From assembly GCA_905221605.1 (NCBI GenBank), contig CAJNDS010002313.1, positions 922,501 through 986,500 of the forward strand: a stretch of DNA of 64,000 bases, read 5' to 3'. Shown here one piece after another: positions 24,001 to 33,521 of the stretch. Origin of the DNA: Symbiodinium natans (taxonomy: Eukaryota; Sar; Dinophyceae; Suessiales; Symbiodiniaceae). The notes under the pieces are model-generated. The model saw nothing but the letters and a program-made list of their open reading frames with translations. It was not told where the DNA came from and made no database searches. A program made the translations under genes and the position numbers. The stretch's first letter is position 1, and the number at the start of each line of letters is the position of its first letter.

Positions 24001-27000
24001 ACTAAGGGGTTTGGGGATTTGGGGGATTTGGGGAAAGTGGGGATTTGGTTCATCTGAGCTAGCCAAGGAGGCCGACCTACCCAGCAAGTAGCCTAAGCTC
24101 GAGGCGACCCTAAACCTGAAGCCGAAAAGTTTACAAGACTCTGGCCACAGGTGGGTTTGAGCATAATCTACGGCAATTGACTCTGCTTTGCTCTGTTTTC
24201 AGGCGTCAGGTCAAGCTTCTTGGTTGGGGTAGTACTTTCACCAAGGTCTGACCACCTCCTCAACGTTTAGGGGGTTTGACGATTGCGCCCGTGCGCCCCT
24301 TGTTTGTTTGGAAGGGGTGTTGTTCTGGGGCTGCTAGACACTCAGGACTATAGGGGATCGATTCTCAAAGCAAGCAAGCAAAGGGGCACCATCGGACGCA
24401 AACACCCTGGACATCTTGTCCAAACCCCAGGCCTACATCCACAAGTCTGAACCTTCGACGCACGGCGCACGGAAAGCTCTCCAACTGTGCAAACTCTGCA
24501 CGTTTGAGACGATGTTTTTTCCAAAGCGCAGTCTTGGGACGTAAGGACTACCGCAACTTCATCGTTTCAACAAGGTCAGCTATTGGGTCAGCTGTGGCTT
24601 CGGATATACCGGGTAAGGGCAATGAGCAGTTTCGTCTGCAGCGATAGCCAGGCATGCACCACGCTTTTCTCTGAAATTCGTTACACGGTCCCTTAATATG
24701 GGACCCCCCCCCCTATGGAAACCTTGTCAAGCACAAGGGCCCATACTTCAGAACTCTTCAAGGAAGGTCAGGGACTACAATCAGAGAACATGTAACTCCC
24801 TGACCTAAACAATCCTACAAGGAGGGGCCCAGTTACTATACTAACTGTAGTTAAGGGACGTATAACCTAAGTTAGGATCCTTATAACCCAATTTAGGGTC
24901 CTTGTAACTCTACTTAGAACTAGGGGGGCCCCTCCTTGTAAGTTTGTTCAGAGGGCAGGGACGGCTTTCTGACCTGCGAACGGCATACCTTGGTACACCT
25001 CCACCAAGTCCGAACCCGAAACTCACCCTCCTGGTTCTTGAGCCCTACAAGAAGATCTAAACCGTAAGCCCTGAAATCCCGAAACCCTAAACCCGAAATC
25101 CCAAACCCGAAATCCTAAACCCCCAAACCCGAACCACCCCCCCCCCCCCCCCCCCCCCCCAAATGCTTGGCGCGGAGCTCGTACAAGGCTCCTGGAGGCT
25201 CGAGGTCCTTCAAGATAGAGCAGATTGCAGGTACGTGAGTTTAGGGCTTAGGGCTATAGTTCTTAACATAGAGGTACTCCCAATTATATGCACTCGAACT
25301 TCTAAAATCTGAAAAGGATGTACACCCCCCGCCCCCCCCGGGCCCATGCTCGGAAACCCCCCCCGCGTGTACTGCGTCTGTGAATTGCCCCAGGAACCAT
25401 AGTACAATTTAGGTAATATTTCTTCTTATCAAGTAATATTTCTTAAGTAAGGGGTATTGGAGTTCCTGGGTGGGTCAGGTTGAATAAACTTCGCTTTTAA
25501 CATGCATGGCGAAATTCGTAGTTCGAGCTCGGAATCCTAAATCCTAAGCCCTACGCCCAAAACCCTAAACCCTAAACCCTAAACCCTAAACCTGTATGGG
25601 TTCAGGGCGTAGACTTCAGGACTCATCGTGCGCGAAGGATCTGTCTCCACAATTGGATCAAGGACCCACCCTTCTAAACCCTAACCCCTTTTAGGTTTAG
25701 GGTTTAGGGTTAGGGTTTAGGGTTTAGGGTTTGGGGTTTAGGGTTTCGGGCCTGGTTTGGGGGGGGGGGGGGAACCTCAGCTGTCGGCCTTCGTGATGGA
25801 GAAGAAGTCATACGACTGGGACTTGTCGTGGAGCATGTCCACCTACAAGGAGGGGCCCCCCCTAGTTATAAGTAGAGTTATAAGGACCCGAAATTGGGTT
25901 ATAAGGATCCTAACTTAGGTTCTAAGTCCCTTAACTACAGTTAGTATAGTAAGGCGGCCCCTCCTGGTGCGGCTCGGAACCGTGTGAAGCGCTTCGGCAC
26001 ACACGTGCGGTTCCATTCAGCAAGTGATTCGGATTTCGACCTTTAGGAGCTTCCCTAAAACCCTAGAAAAGCCCTAAACCCTAAGCCCTAAACCCTGAGC
26101 CCTAAATCCCAAACCCTAAGCCCCAAACCCTAAATCCTAAACTCCAAAACCCTGAACCCCTTTTTTCAATGTGGAAGCCGTGGAAGGAGGTGGTTCAGGG
26201 TTCAGGTTTAGGGTTTAGGGTTTAGGGTTTAGGGTGTAGGGTTTAGGGTTCTAGGGTTTAGGGTTTAGGGTTCTAGGTCTCCTAGGGAGGGCTGTCGGAC
26301 AAAACAAGTAGAACTCGAAGCTCTTCGCGCCTAAGCGCACGAACCCTAGGACCCATTCGTTTGGATACCTCAGCCCTAAACCCTAAACCCTAAACCCCAA
26401 ACCCCAAACCCTAAACCCTGAACCCTAAACCCTAAACCCTAGCCCCCTAAACCAAACCATAACCCCCCCCCTCCCCACACCCCCCAAAAACCCAAACCCT
26501 ACCCTAACCCCTAAACCCAATAAAGCCCTCAAGCTACCCATCGCTGCTTACATAACCTTTGTCCTTGGTGCTTTAGGCTACCTCTTGTGCAGACTTTCAG
26601 GGTTTGAACCCTAAAACCCTAAACTCTAAACCCTAAACCCTAAACCCTAAACCCTACACAGATAGAGGTCTCTGGCCTGGCCAATGAGCTCCACCTTGAT
26701 ACCTCTGTTGGGAGCTTCCGGAAAGGGCGTTCGCCAAAGATTTAGGGTTCAGGGTTTAGGGTCTAGGGTTTAGGTTTTAGGGTTTAGGGTTTAGGGTAGG
26801 GTTTAGGGGTCCATCGACCTAACTTACACCTGGGCCCCAAAGTCATTGGACAGGAAGCAGACAAGAAGCCCCAAGTAGAATAACCACTTTAGGCACATGG
26901 ACTCTTAGGGTTTCTGGCTTCTGCAGCACTTCCCTCTGCACATGAGTATTATTAGGGGAAGGGGAATAATTCCGCCATCGCGCTGCCAGGGACTTTCAAG

Positions 27001-29271
27001 CGCGGAGCTTGTGCGGTCCCATAAGCGCCACAAAAGGTGGGTACTGCAGCCCTGAACCCTAAACCCTAAACCCTAAACCCTGAACCCTAAGCCCTAATCC
27101 CTAAACCCTGAACCCTGAACCCTAAACCCTGAACCCTGAACCCTAAACCCTAAACCGTGAACCCTAAACTTTGAACCCTAAACCCTGAAGAAAAGCAGGG
27201 CTTGGAGTTAGGGTTTCCCGAAGAGGAGCAGAAGAGACGTTACCTTGGCGCAAACCCTGAAAATACAAGTTTGTAGGGTTTAGGGTTCAGGGTTTAGGGT
27301 TTTGGGCTCAGGGTTTAGAGTTTAGGGTTTATACCTTTCCAGAAGAAGTAGCTATGATAGGAGCCCAGAACCCGAGAAAAAAGTATTGAAGTATAGCCCT
27401 CCCAAAACCCAGGATGAGTCGATGCCTTGGTGGTCCATCTTCTTGCCCGGACGGATGCTCACAACGGCCGTTCCCATCACATCCTGCGGAGTTCGCGGCG
27501 TGGGCTCCCTGTATGGGCTCAAATTACACACATATATATATATATATATACGTATAGGTATATTTGTATATGTATATGTACAGTATATGTATACCCTTAT
27601 ACTAACAGTCCTTAAAAAGGGATTATTACGGACTGGGGGAACATCCCAAGCTTCGGAAGGGTGGGGGGGGAGGGAAGGGTGGGGGGGCCAGAAATGGGTG
27701 TTCCAACGTCTCCTACGGTTTAGGGTGCAGGCTTTCGGGTTTAGGGTTTAGGCTTCGGGGTTTAGGGTTTAAGGTTAGGGGTTTAGGCTTTGGGGTTTAG
27801 GGTTTAGGGTGCAGGCTTTGGGGTGTAGTAGAGTAGACATTTGGGGGACGGTTTACTGGCCTCGCCATCGGTGAAGATGTACGCGCGTTCGCCCTTCTTG
27901 TCGCGACCTTAAGGCTCCCTGGTTTAGGGTTTAGGGTTTAGGGTTTGGGTTTAGGGTTTGCCCCACAGCTCCAAGTTCTTCGTAACTTTATAAAAGAGAT
28001 GCGGCAAAGGCTCACCAATCACAAAACAGGAAGTGCCAGGCCCCAATCCCCAAGACAAGTCTCCAGCTACTTTCCTCAATCCCAAGGTGCCCCCTAAACC
28101 CTAAACCCTAAACCCTAAACCTAAACCCTAAACCCTAAACCCTAAACCCTAAACCCTAAACCCTAAACCCTAAACCCTAAACCCTAAACCCTAAACCCTA
28201 AACCCTAAACCCTAAACCCTAAACCCTAAACCTAACTACCCTAAACCCTAAACCCTAAACCCTAAACTTAAACCCCAAACCCTAAACCCTAGTGCAGTCA
28301 GGTTGCCCAACGGTGCGCTTTTCCGGTTCGCCTCCATTGGAGTTTGGGGTCTAGGGTCTCGGCAGTCTAGGGTTTGGGGGTTCGAGTTTAAGGGATTTGG
28401 GGTTTAGGGCTAGGGGTTTGGATTTAGGGTTTAGAGCCAGGGGTTTGGGGTTTAGGGCTAGGAAACCCTAAACCCTAAACCCTAAACCCTAAACCCTAAA
28501 CCCTTGGGGGCTTGGGGCCTAGGGGCCCCCTCCTTTTCTCGTCAGAGGCCAGAGGGACTTTGCAAGTCTAGGATCTTTAGCCTCGTGTTGGTGCCTCCCC
28601 TGCTGGTGGCCTTACAGTTTAATGGGTTATACCTACTAACTAAGGGGTTTAGGGTTTAGGGTTTAGGGTTTAGGGTGTAGGGTTTAGGGCTTAGGGTTTA
28701 GGGCTTAGGGTTTAGTAAGGTAGAGTCCCAGGTAGGGTTCTAAAGGGCCAGGGTGGGGAGTTTAGGGTTTATGGCTTGGGTGGCGTGGGTTCTGGCGCTC
28801 AGTCCGACCCCTGAACAGTCGCATGTCTTCCTGCCAGTTGCTTAAGAAGCCCCCCCCCCCCAAAAAAAAAAACAAAAAAAATAAATAATGTTCTTCCTTA
28901 TATGAGGAATATAGGGATTCTAAGAACCCCCCCCCAAAAAAAAAACTAAATAAGATTCTTCCTTATAAGGGGAATATAGGGATTCTTACTTTTTGTGCTT
29001 TTGAGGTCTTAAAAAAAGATAGTAGCTTCTTGTGGTGATGTTTATGGGCTCCGAGTATGACCCATACGCTGAACGCCACAGGAGTTCTGCATTCCGACAT
29101 GGGAGAATGCCCTTTGTGGACCCTATACCCTAAACCCTACACCCTAAACCCTGAACCCTAAACCCTACATCCTAAATCCTAAAGCCTGAACCGAGTGCTG
29201 ATGCACTTTCGCGCCTCCGTGTCGAAGGTGATGTCCACCGAGCAGACGGAGCCAAAAAGGCTCCCCAGCAT
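12142..29271 (-). CDS. VPS26: VPS26, retromer complex subunit, split into 22 recognised exons
   Basis: Retromer subunit of the arrestin-like VPS26 family, which with VPS35 and VPS29 sorts cargo from endosomes to the Golgi. Exons on the minus strand, 5' to 3': 29271-29215, 28331-28307, 27907-27861, 27483-27426, 26702-26677, 25842-25789, 25207-25179, 23862-23835, 22810-22770, 21545-21514, 21335-21295, 20976-20914, 20563-20529, 19003-18958, 18223-18165, 17347-17305, 16399-16361, 15363-15326, 13688-13650, 13304-13278, 12879-12819, 12162-12142. They total 909 bases, 303 codons, with all phases compatible; the family is usually 300-330 residues. Diagnostic pieces in family order are RDKKGERAYIFTDGE, RPGKKMDHQG, DKQNETYSGINVR, LRYFVR, VGIEECLHIEFE, YDKSKYHLKDVIIGK, VYFLLVRIKIKHMEL, ESTGTG, NETLTKFEIM, DGAPVKDQCIPVR, FDLTPTYK, NVQNKFSVR and YFLNLVLVDEEDRRYFKQQE. 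Donors are GC at 16 exons, GA after exons 10 and 15, and GT after exons 11, 13, 21 and 22. The acceptor of exon 17 is uncertain by three bases and the stop codon is not placed. Confidence 0.93.
12720..12781 (+). repeat. TTTAGGG array in a VPS26 intron
   Basis: Eight to nine units immediately downstream of VPS26 exon 21 in the sense of the gene. Confidence 0.95.
12819..12879 (-). CDS. VPS26: VPS26 exon 21
   Basis: One base plus twenty codons reading YFLNLVLVDEEDRRYFKQQE, a hallmark of the C-terminal arrestin-like half of VPS26. The acceptor CTTCAG|G has a pyrimidine-rich tract and the donor is canonical GTCCGG. The next exon, 12162-12142, reads VFLWRKK, matching the family's I-x-L-W-R-K that follows. 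Confidence 0.92.
13063..13190 (+). repeat. TTTGGGG variant array
   Basis: Mostly TTTGGGG with drift; lies between VPS26 exons 20 and 21. Confidence 0.93.
14307..14413 (-). repeat. CCCTAAA array
   Basis: About thirteen units inside the VPS26 intron between exons 18 and 19. Confidence 0.95.
14518..14580 (+). repeat. C-A-CA composite simple repeat
   Basis: About 34 C, then 14 A, then CA repeats. Confidence 0.95.
14682..17260. other. VPS26 introns 16-18 region: no independent gene seen
   Basis: Apart from exons at 15326-15363 and 16361-16399, this stretch is intronic on the minus strand. It holds open frames up to about 107 codons on both strands (for example near 14682-15135 and 16690-16980), a TTAC microsatellite and telomere-type arrays. 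The frames show no recognisable domain and sit inside introns of a conserved gene, so I read them as chance. Confidence 0.6.
14996..15090 (+). repeat. TTAC tetranucleotide microsatellite
   Basis: About 24 TTAC units followed by CA and TA runs to 15135; intronic in VPS26. Confidence 0.97.
18165..18223 (-). CDS. VPS26: VPS26 exon 15, the most conserved VPS26 signature
   Basis: Nineteen codons plus two bases reading VYFLLVRIKIKHMELNIIR, close to identical with the strongly conserved VPS26 strand found from animals to plants. The exon ends at a GA donor (GACGGG). The two leftover bases AG join the first base of exon 16 to give R followed by ESTGTG, the expected continuation. This junction needs a GA-AG intron, which is why I place the end here and do not read through to the nearby in-frame stop. 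Confidence 0.93.
19046..19325. repeat. Opposed telomere-type arrays
   Basis: TTTAGGG units at 19046-19104 and CCCTAAA units at 19261-19325 face each other around a 150-base unique piece, in the VPS26 intron between exons 13 and 14. Confidence 0.94.
20403..20498. mobile_element. Inverted-repeat element, family 2 (shortened)
   Basis: Ends TACAAGGAGGGCCC and GGGGGCCCCTCCTTG, with internal TTAGAGTTATAAGGACCCT. It lies in the VPS26 intron between exons 13 and 14. Confidence 0.82.
21013..21085 (+). repeat. TTTAGGG array
   Basis: About ten units, between VPS26 exons 11 and 12; CCCTAAA units follow at 21200-21270. Confidence 0.95.
21358..21435 (+). repeat. TTTAGGG array
   Basis: Eleven near-perfect units between VPS26 exons 10 and 11. 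Confidence 0.96.
21435..21505. mobile_element. Family 3 repeat, right part, next to VPS26 exon 10
   Basis: AAGGGAACCTAGGACCTC and GGTAAAGGGGTACCACGGG followed by CCTACC. It ends about ten bases from the GA donor of VPS26 exon 10. Confidence 0.6.
21560..21892 (+). repeat. Degenerate TTTAGGG array with higher-order repeat
   Basis: A roughly 60-base block (TTTTGGGTTGAGGGTTC, GGGGTTTGGGGTTTAGGG, then TTCAG) is repeated about three to four times within the heptamer array, a higher-order structure. Confidence 0.9.
22846..22940 (+). repeat. TTTAGGG array
   Basis: About thirteen units just upstream, in the sense of the gene, of VPS26 exon 9. Confidence 0.95.
23070..23165. mobile_element. Family 3 repeat, diverged, in a VPS26 intron
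   Basis: GGGTGCCTTTTTTGGG, CCAAGGGAACCTCAGGC and GAAGGGCCTGCTCTGGGTCC match the family order. It lies between VPS26 exons 8 and 9. Confidence 0.62.
23903..23995 (+). repeat. TTTAGGG array
   Basis: Lies between VPS26 exons 7 and 8. Confidence 0.94.
24030..24680. other. Repeat-poor part of the VPS26 intron between exons 7 and 8
   Basis: Unique sequence without telomere-type arrays or a recognised element. No exon that matches VPS26 is found here. Confidence 0.6.
24815..24942. mobile_element. Complete family 2 element
   Basis: Ends CTACAAGGAGGGGCCC and GGGGCCCCTCCTTGTA. The interior has TTAGGATCCTTATAACCCAA and TTAGGGTCCTTGTAACTCT. It lies in the VPS26 intron between exons 7 and 8. Confidence 0.88.
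25789..25842 (-). CDS. VPS26: VPS26 exon 6, whose acceptor abuts a mobile element
   Basis: Eighteen codons, VDMLHDKSQSYDFFSITK, corresponding to the family stretch that normally reads E-L-Y-x-D-K-G-N-H-Y-D-F-x-S-L-x-K. The preceding exon (26702-26677) ends IKVELIGQ, the expected partner of this piece. The intron between them ends in CTCCTTGTAG, and those bases are the terminal bases of the inverted-repeat element at 25843-25966. The donor is GCCGAC. Confidence 0.88.
25843..25966. mobile_element. Family 2 element abutting a VPS26 exon
   Basis: Ends CTACAAGGAGGGGCCCCCC and GGCGGCCCCTCCT. Reading the minus strand, its last bases CTCCTTGTAG are the 3' splice site of VPS26 exon 6, with no bases between element and exon. 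This is the behaviour expected of an introner-like element. Confidence 0.88.
27052..27190 (-). repeat. CCCTAAA/CCCTGAA mixed array
   Basis: The CCCTGAA variant alternates with the standard unit. It lies between VPS26 exons 4 and 5. Confidence 0.94.
27593..27649. mobile_element. Partial family 1 element
   Basis: Keeps ACTAACAGTCCTT, a reduced centre and the right end GGGGGAACATCCCAA; the left end is lost in a TA microsatellite. It is in the VPS26 intron between exons 3 and 4. Confidence 0.7.
28095..28290 (-). repeat. Long CCCTAAA array
   Basis: About 27 units, almost perfect; lies between VPS26 exons 2 and 3. Confidence 0.97.
29215..29271 (-). CDS. VPS26: VPS26 exon 1 with the start codon
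   Basis: Nineteen codons beginning MLGSLFGSVCSVDITFDTE, which fits the hydrophobic N-terminal strand of VPS26 (a short M-x-F/L-x-G-x-x-x start followed by C-x-V/I-D/E-I-x-F). The donor is GCGCG, a GC site. Exon 2 (28331-28307) continues with NRKSAPL, matching the family's charged loop. An AG lies about eight bases before the ATG (near 29280). If this is a dinoflagellate it is a candidate spliced-leader trans-splice acceptor and would leave a very short 5' leader. Confidence 0.85.
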
Positions 29272-29286
29272 GGAGGACCTCAGGGT

Positions 29287-29415
29287 TTAGGTTATAGGGT
29301 TATAGGGTTATAGGGTTATAGGGTTATAGGGTTATAGGGTTATAGGGTTATAGGGTTATAGGGTTATAGGGTTTAGGGTTAAGGGTTTAGGGTTTAGGGT
29401 TTAGGTTTGAGGATT
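29287..29415 (+). repeat. TTATAGGG eight-base variant array
   Basis: About ten tandem eight-base units pass into TTTAGGG. It begins 16 bases upstream of the VPS26 start codon, so it occupies the promoter or 5' region of the gene. Confidence 0.94.
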
Positions 29416-29557
29416 TAGGGTGCTGCCTATTTTCTCCAAGTCCGTTTAGTGCCCTATAGGTTCCTGAAGCCGTATGAAGAGGCCCCTCAACGCATGAACC
29501 CTAGACCCCCTGCCCTGAAAGATCTTACGCCCAGCACCATGATGGCTACCCCCTCGA

Positions 29558-29935
29558 CCTTCAGCCCTAAACCCTCAACCCCCAACCTTCAGACCCTAAA
29601 CCCCTAGCCCCTCAGCCTCTAGACCCTAAACCCCTAAACTCCTCAAGCTGTAGGCCCTAAACCCTAAACCTTTCAGCCTTGAGACCCTAAACCCCAACCC
29701 CTCAGCCTTGAGACCCCAAACCCCTAAACTCCTCAAGCTTTAGGCCCTAAACCCCTAAACCCCTCAATCTGTAGACCCTATGCCCCTTAACCCCTCAACC
29801 TCTAGACCCTAAGACCCTAAGCCCCTAAACCCCTCAACCCTTAGACCTTTTAAACCCCTCAACCTCCAGACTCCAAACCTTTACACCCTCAGCCCTAAAC
29901 CCTTAAACCCTTAAACCTTCAGACCCAAAGCCCCA
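29558..29935 (-). repeat. Degenerate CCCTAAA region with AGACCCTAAACCCC blocks
   Basis: A composite repeat of about 30-60 bases recurs (CCTCAACCTCTAGACCCTAA and CCCCTAAACTCCTCAAGC). Confidence 0.88.
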
Positions 29936-30002
29936 GATCTCCGCAAGTTGAGATCCGAGAATTCCACTCGTATCTTGCGCGAAAAACACAAGATGCCTGC
30001 TT

Positions 30003-30111
30003 TTGGGATGTTCCCCGATATACCTAACAGTCCTTAATAGGGGTTATAGTCGGGGGTACTATAACCCCGATTAAGGACTGTTAGGACTTAGGATAAGGGG
30101 GAACATCCCAA
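30003..30111. mobile_element. Complete family 1 element
   Basis: Ends are TTGGGATGTTCCCC and GGGGGAACATCCCAA; inner arms CAGTCCTTAATAGGGGTTAT and its complement. The long palindrome could fold into one hairpin. Confidence 0.88.
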
Positions 30112-30344
30112 TGCCTGCTCAGGGAGATACTCCTGCATACAGGATATGGAGGCTTCCGAAATTAGGGGTACCTTATTTTGGGGGTCCCGGTTACAAGGGG
30201 ATCCGACTATTGCAGGGATCTATATTGGGGATCCCCTCTTCTCGTAAGCCCCCATGACCCCATGTAGATATGCAGGAAGTATGTATTACAGGGACACCAT
30301 ATTCCTTGATTCAGGCATCTCTAGATATTAACCTCTATCTCCAA

Positions 30345-30485
30345 ACCCTAAACCCTAAACCCTAAACCCTAAACCCTAAACCCTAAACCCTAAACCCTAA
30401 ACCCTAAACCCTAAACCCTAAACCCTAAACCCTAAACCCCCTAAACCCTAAACCCTAAACCCTAAACCCTAAACCCCCTAAACCC
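30345..30485 (-). repeat. CCCTAAA array
   Basis: About nineteen units, two interrupted by extra C. Confidence 0.97.
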
Positions 30486-31462
30486 GAAGTCTGGGCCTTC
30501 ATTTCCTGGGATGGCTATACCCGGTTTTGACAGGTCCAGTCCGACTCTGCATAACCCATCTAGGCCTTAGACACTCAAATACGTCTTGTATTGCTCAGGA
30601 GCGGGCCCCAACTCACATACCCTAAGCCCTAAAAGCCTCTTCCTGATGAGGCGAAGCTGAGGCCGGAGCATTGCCGTCACTGCGGCCGACCCGGGCAGAA
30701 AAAGAAACTACTAAATTAGATTTTGCAAAGAGCTGCGGGGAGTGCGCGTTTAGGAGGGTCTAGGGTGAATGAGGCGGATGTATAGGGCCGGGTTGTTTCA
30801 AGGTTTAGGTTTTGGTGAGTGAAGACTCCAGGGGTTAGGCTCGACTTTATGGACGAACACCTTAGGGTTTAGGTTGAGGGTTTAAGCTTAGGGTTTAGGT
30901 TTAGGGTTTAGGGCTTAGGATCTAATTTGGTTAACATCTTGCAGCAAAACACGGCTTGCCACCACAATTCTGGCAAATCTAATGCAGAGTCAGGATGCCA
31001 TCCATGGCAGACTGGAGACACTCGTCTTGATTTGCTTTGGTAACCTTCGGTGCGTACTATGTGTTGATTATCCCCCCCCCCCACCCCCCCCCATAGAATA
31101 ATAGGGACTATCCGATTTCCTTGGCGCTCAAGAAAGCAGAGGGAGACGATAGCTTAGATGACCCTGCGCACTTTCTTTGCTTCGTAGGGAGACCTTCGGG
31201 TAGGTGCCCTAAACGCTAAACCTGAACCCTTTCCCGATCTTGCATCCTACCGCCGGCACCACGCTATCTTAAGAACCCCAAATACCCTGGGCATTTCCGA
31301 AGTTTTTGGCTTAGAGTAAGTAATTCATACGGAAATGCTCCCCCTTCAGGACCCCTTGCTACACGACAGCCGTTCTGACAAGCTCCTTGGCAGGGCCCTT
31401 TTATGGTTTAGGGTTTAGGGCTTAGGGTTTCCCCCTCATATGTACAGCTCTCAAAGTTCTGG

Positions 31463-31464
<2 letters not shown>

Positions 31465-31545
<81 letters not shown>

Positions 31546-31553
31546 TTTTTTTG
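31465..31553 (+). repeat. Poly-T tract with rare G
   Basis: About 85 T with three G. On the minus strand this is a poly-A tract, but there is no adjoining element or reverse-transcriptase-like sequence to mark a retrotransposon. Confidence 0.93.
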
Positions 31554-32044
31554 TTATAATGAGCCTACTTATAAGTAACCTAGGAATCAGCAGGGTGCCC
31601 TTTGTTTGCGAGGGTCTCATAAGTCAACCTAAACCCTAAACAAAAGGGAAGAAGGGCCTACCCTGGGGTTCTAGTATCTATGGTGCGCAAAGACCTTGGA
31701 TGAGCTGATTCCGAAGGTTAAAGTCTTCGGGTATTATGTGGCCTTTTTTGCTTTAGGGTTCAGGGTTTAAGGTTTGCAGGGTCCGCATGTGACTCAGCAA
31801 GTATTTCCGTCAATTGAGGCGTAAAGGTTCAGGCCACATACCCTAACATGGGTTGTCTAGTTTCTTAGGATTTATGGCTTAGGCTTGCGTAGGGTCTAGG
31901 GTCTAGGGTCTAGGGTTTATAGGGTCTATTGGGTCTATAGGTTCTGTAGGGTCTAGGGTTTAGGATTGAGGGTTTGGGGTGTGGGTTGCTTTAGGGTGTA
32001 GGGTGTAGGGTGTAGGGTTTAGGTTTTAGGGCTTAGGGTTTAGG

Positions 32045-32127
32045 ATCAGACCGTCTGCATTCTCAAGCTCGACGCACGGGACCTGCCCGTTGAGCTCCGG
32101 GAAGTCACGCAGGCCTTCCAGAGCTAC
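32045..32127 (-). CDS. Candidate exon, unknown product
   Basis: After GAGCCAG|G the minus strand is open for at least 27 codons: VALEGLRDFPELNGQVPCVE then LENADGL. The codons look constrained and the acceptor is the AG|G type seen in VPS26. A GC donor could follow at ELNG|GCAGG. It lies 2.8 kb upstream of the VPS26 start codon, so it probably belongs to the neighbouring gene. The product is not recognised. Confidence 0.4.
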
Positions 32128-32602
32128 CTGGCTCAGGGGTTTGAGGGTGTTAGGGTTTTAGGGTTTTGGGGTCATTGGGTTTTAGGGTTTTAGGGTCATA
32201 GGGGGTCTAGGGTTTGAGGGTTTTGGGGGTTAGGGTTCTAGGCTTTATAGGGTTATAGGTTTTGGGGTTTAGGTTTAACGGTTTAGGGTTTAGGGTTTGA
32301 AGTTTGGCGCCTTTGCCTTTCTTGGGTACACGTGGGTATTTCCCAAATAGGGGTAACCCTCTTGGACCTAAAATGGAATAGAATCCTCTTAAAGGGACCC
32401 CAAGGCGGGTACCCCTGATGTCGGAAACACCCACAATATCGTGAGGGCCGACGTGCCCTTGCATCCGAAGCTCAGAATCCAACCTTGAAGAAAACCCGAG
32501 ACTTCCCTAAACCCTAAACCCTAAACCCAAAACCCTAAACCCTAAACCCGAAACCCTAAACCCAGAGCCCGCGCCCTAAGCCCTAAACCTAAACCCCAAA
32601 AT

Positions 32603-32703
32603 TTGGGATGCTCCCTCTTACACTAACAGTCCTGAATAGGGATTCTCGTACCCCCTTTTCTAATCCCTATGAAGGACTGTTAGTATATTGCGGAACATCC
32701 CAA
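32603..32703. mobile_element. Complete family 1 element
   Basis: Ends TTGGGATGCTCC and GGAACATCCCAA, with inner arms CAGTCCTGAATAGGGAT and ATCCCTATGAAGGACTG. A CCCCAAA array follows directly. Confidence 0.88.
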
Positions 32704-32829
32704 CCCCAAACCCCAAACCCCAAACCCCAAACCCCAAACCCCAAACCCCAAACCCCGGACTGCCCCACCGTTTCTGAATTCCAGGAGTCCCAATAGAACC
32801 TTAACCCTAAACCCTAAACCCTAAACCCC

Positions 32830-33100
32830 CTAAACTCGACACGGTAGCTCCTGCTTTGGCATTAGTATGGTTGGCATCTTTCGATCAAGGAAAATGAGGG
32901 ACTCAGATACATATCATAGTCGTGCAAAATCCGATCGGCTACTCGTATGACGGTTAAGTTAAGAACATGATAGTACAAAAAATGTGAAGAATATGCAACT
33001 ATGCAAAAAATGAATCATAAGATTAGCGGAAGATAGCAACAACTAACGCCTTCTCGAGGTAGACTGTTACTAGCCTAGCAGTTTAGGAAAGCTGCACAAA
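32830..33100. other. AT-rich unique stretch
   Basis: Noticeably more AT-rich than its neighbours and free of telomere-type repeat; no coding signal seen on either strand. Confidence 0.5.
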
Positions 33101-33108
33101 CAAGAGGT

Positions 33109-33232
33109 CCAAGGAGGGGTCCCCTTACTATACTAAGTATTGTTAAGGGACTTCTAACCTAAGTTAGGATCCTTATAACCCAATTTAGGGTCCTCATAAC
33201 TCTACTTATAACTAGGGGGCCACTCCTTGTAA
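33109..33232. mobile_element. Complete family 2 element
   Basis: Ends CCAAGGAGGGGTCCCC and GGGGGCCACTCCTTGTAA, with the typical interior TTAGGATCCTTATAACCCAA. Confidence 0.86.
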
Positions 33233-33378
33233 TGATGTACACTCGGAACTATTCAGCACCAGAAGTACGGAGAGTGCAGCCCTGAACGCGGAGTTTCCGC
33301 AGCCCACAAGGTTGTGTTTCTAGGACCCGGAGAAACCGAGAAATTCAAGGTACACTCTTTTGTTCAAAGCGGGTTTAC

Positions 33379-33521
33379 AAGGGAACCGATCCCACGGAAA
33401 ACATGGGAATGAGGCAAAACTCTGCGCCCTTTGTTTGTGCTGCGATGGTGGGAGCATGGTCGGGTCAGTGCGCGCCGGCATGAAAGCCAAGTGCTCACTA
33501 CTGTATAGGGCGGCAGTGACC
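33379..33521 (-). CDS. Candidate exon of 47 codons, unknown product
   Basis: Acceptor CTGTTTCTGCAAG|GG and donor GTAAACCC bracket exactly 2 bases plus 47 codons, starting SLPPYTVVSTWLSC and ending FRGIGSL. The composition is Ser/Arg/His-rich. A plus-strand frame of 85 codons overlaps but lacks splice sites. No homology is recognised. Confidence 0.35.

Noticed and set aside
27386-27751. 121-codon plus-strand frame
   Set aside because: It is antisense to VPS26 exon 4 and runs through a TA microsatellite.
31465-31553. Poly-T/poly-A tract as the tail of a retroposed gene
   Set aside because: No target-site duplication, coding remnant or element sequence could be found next to it.
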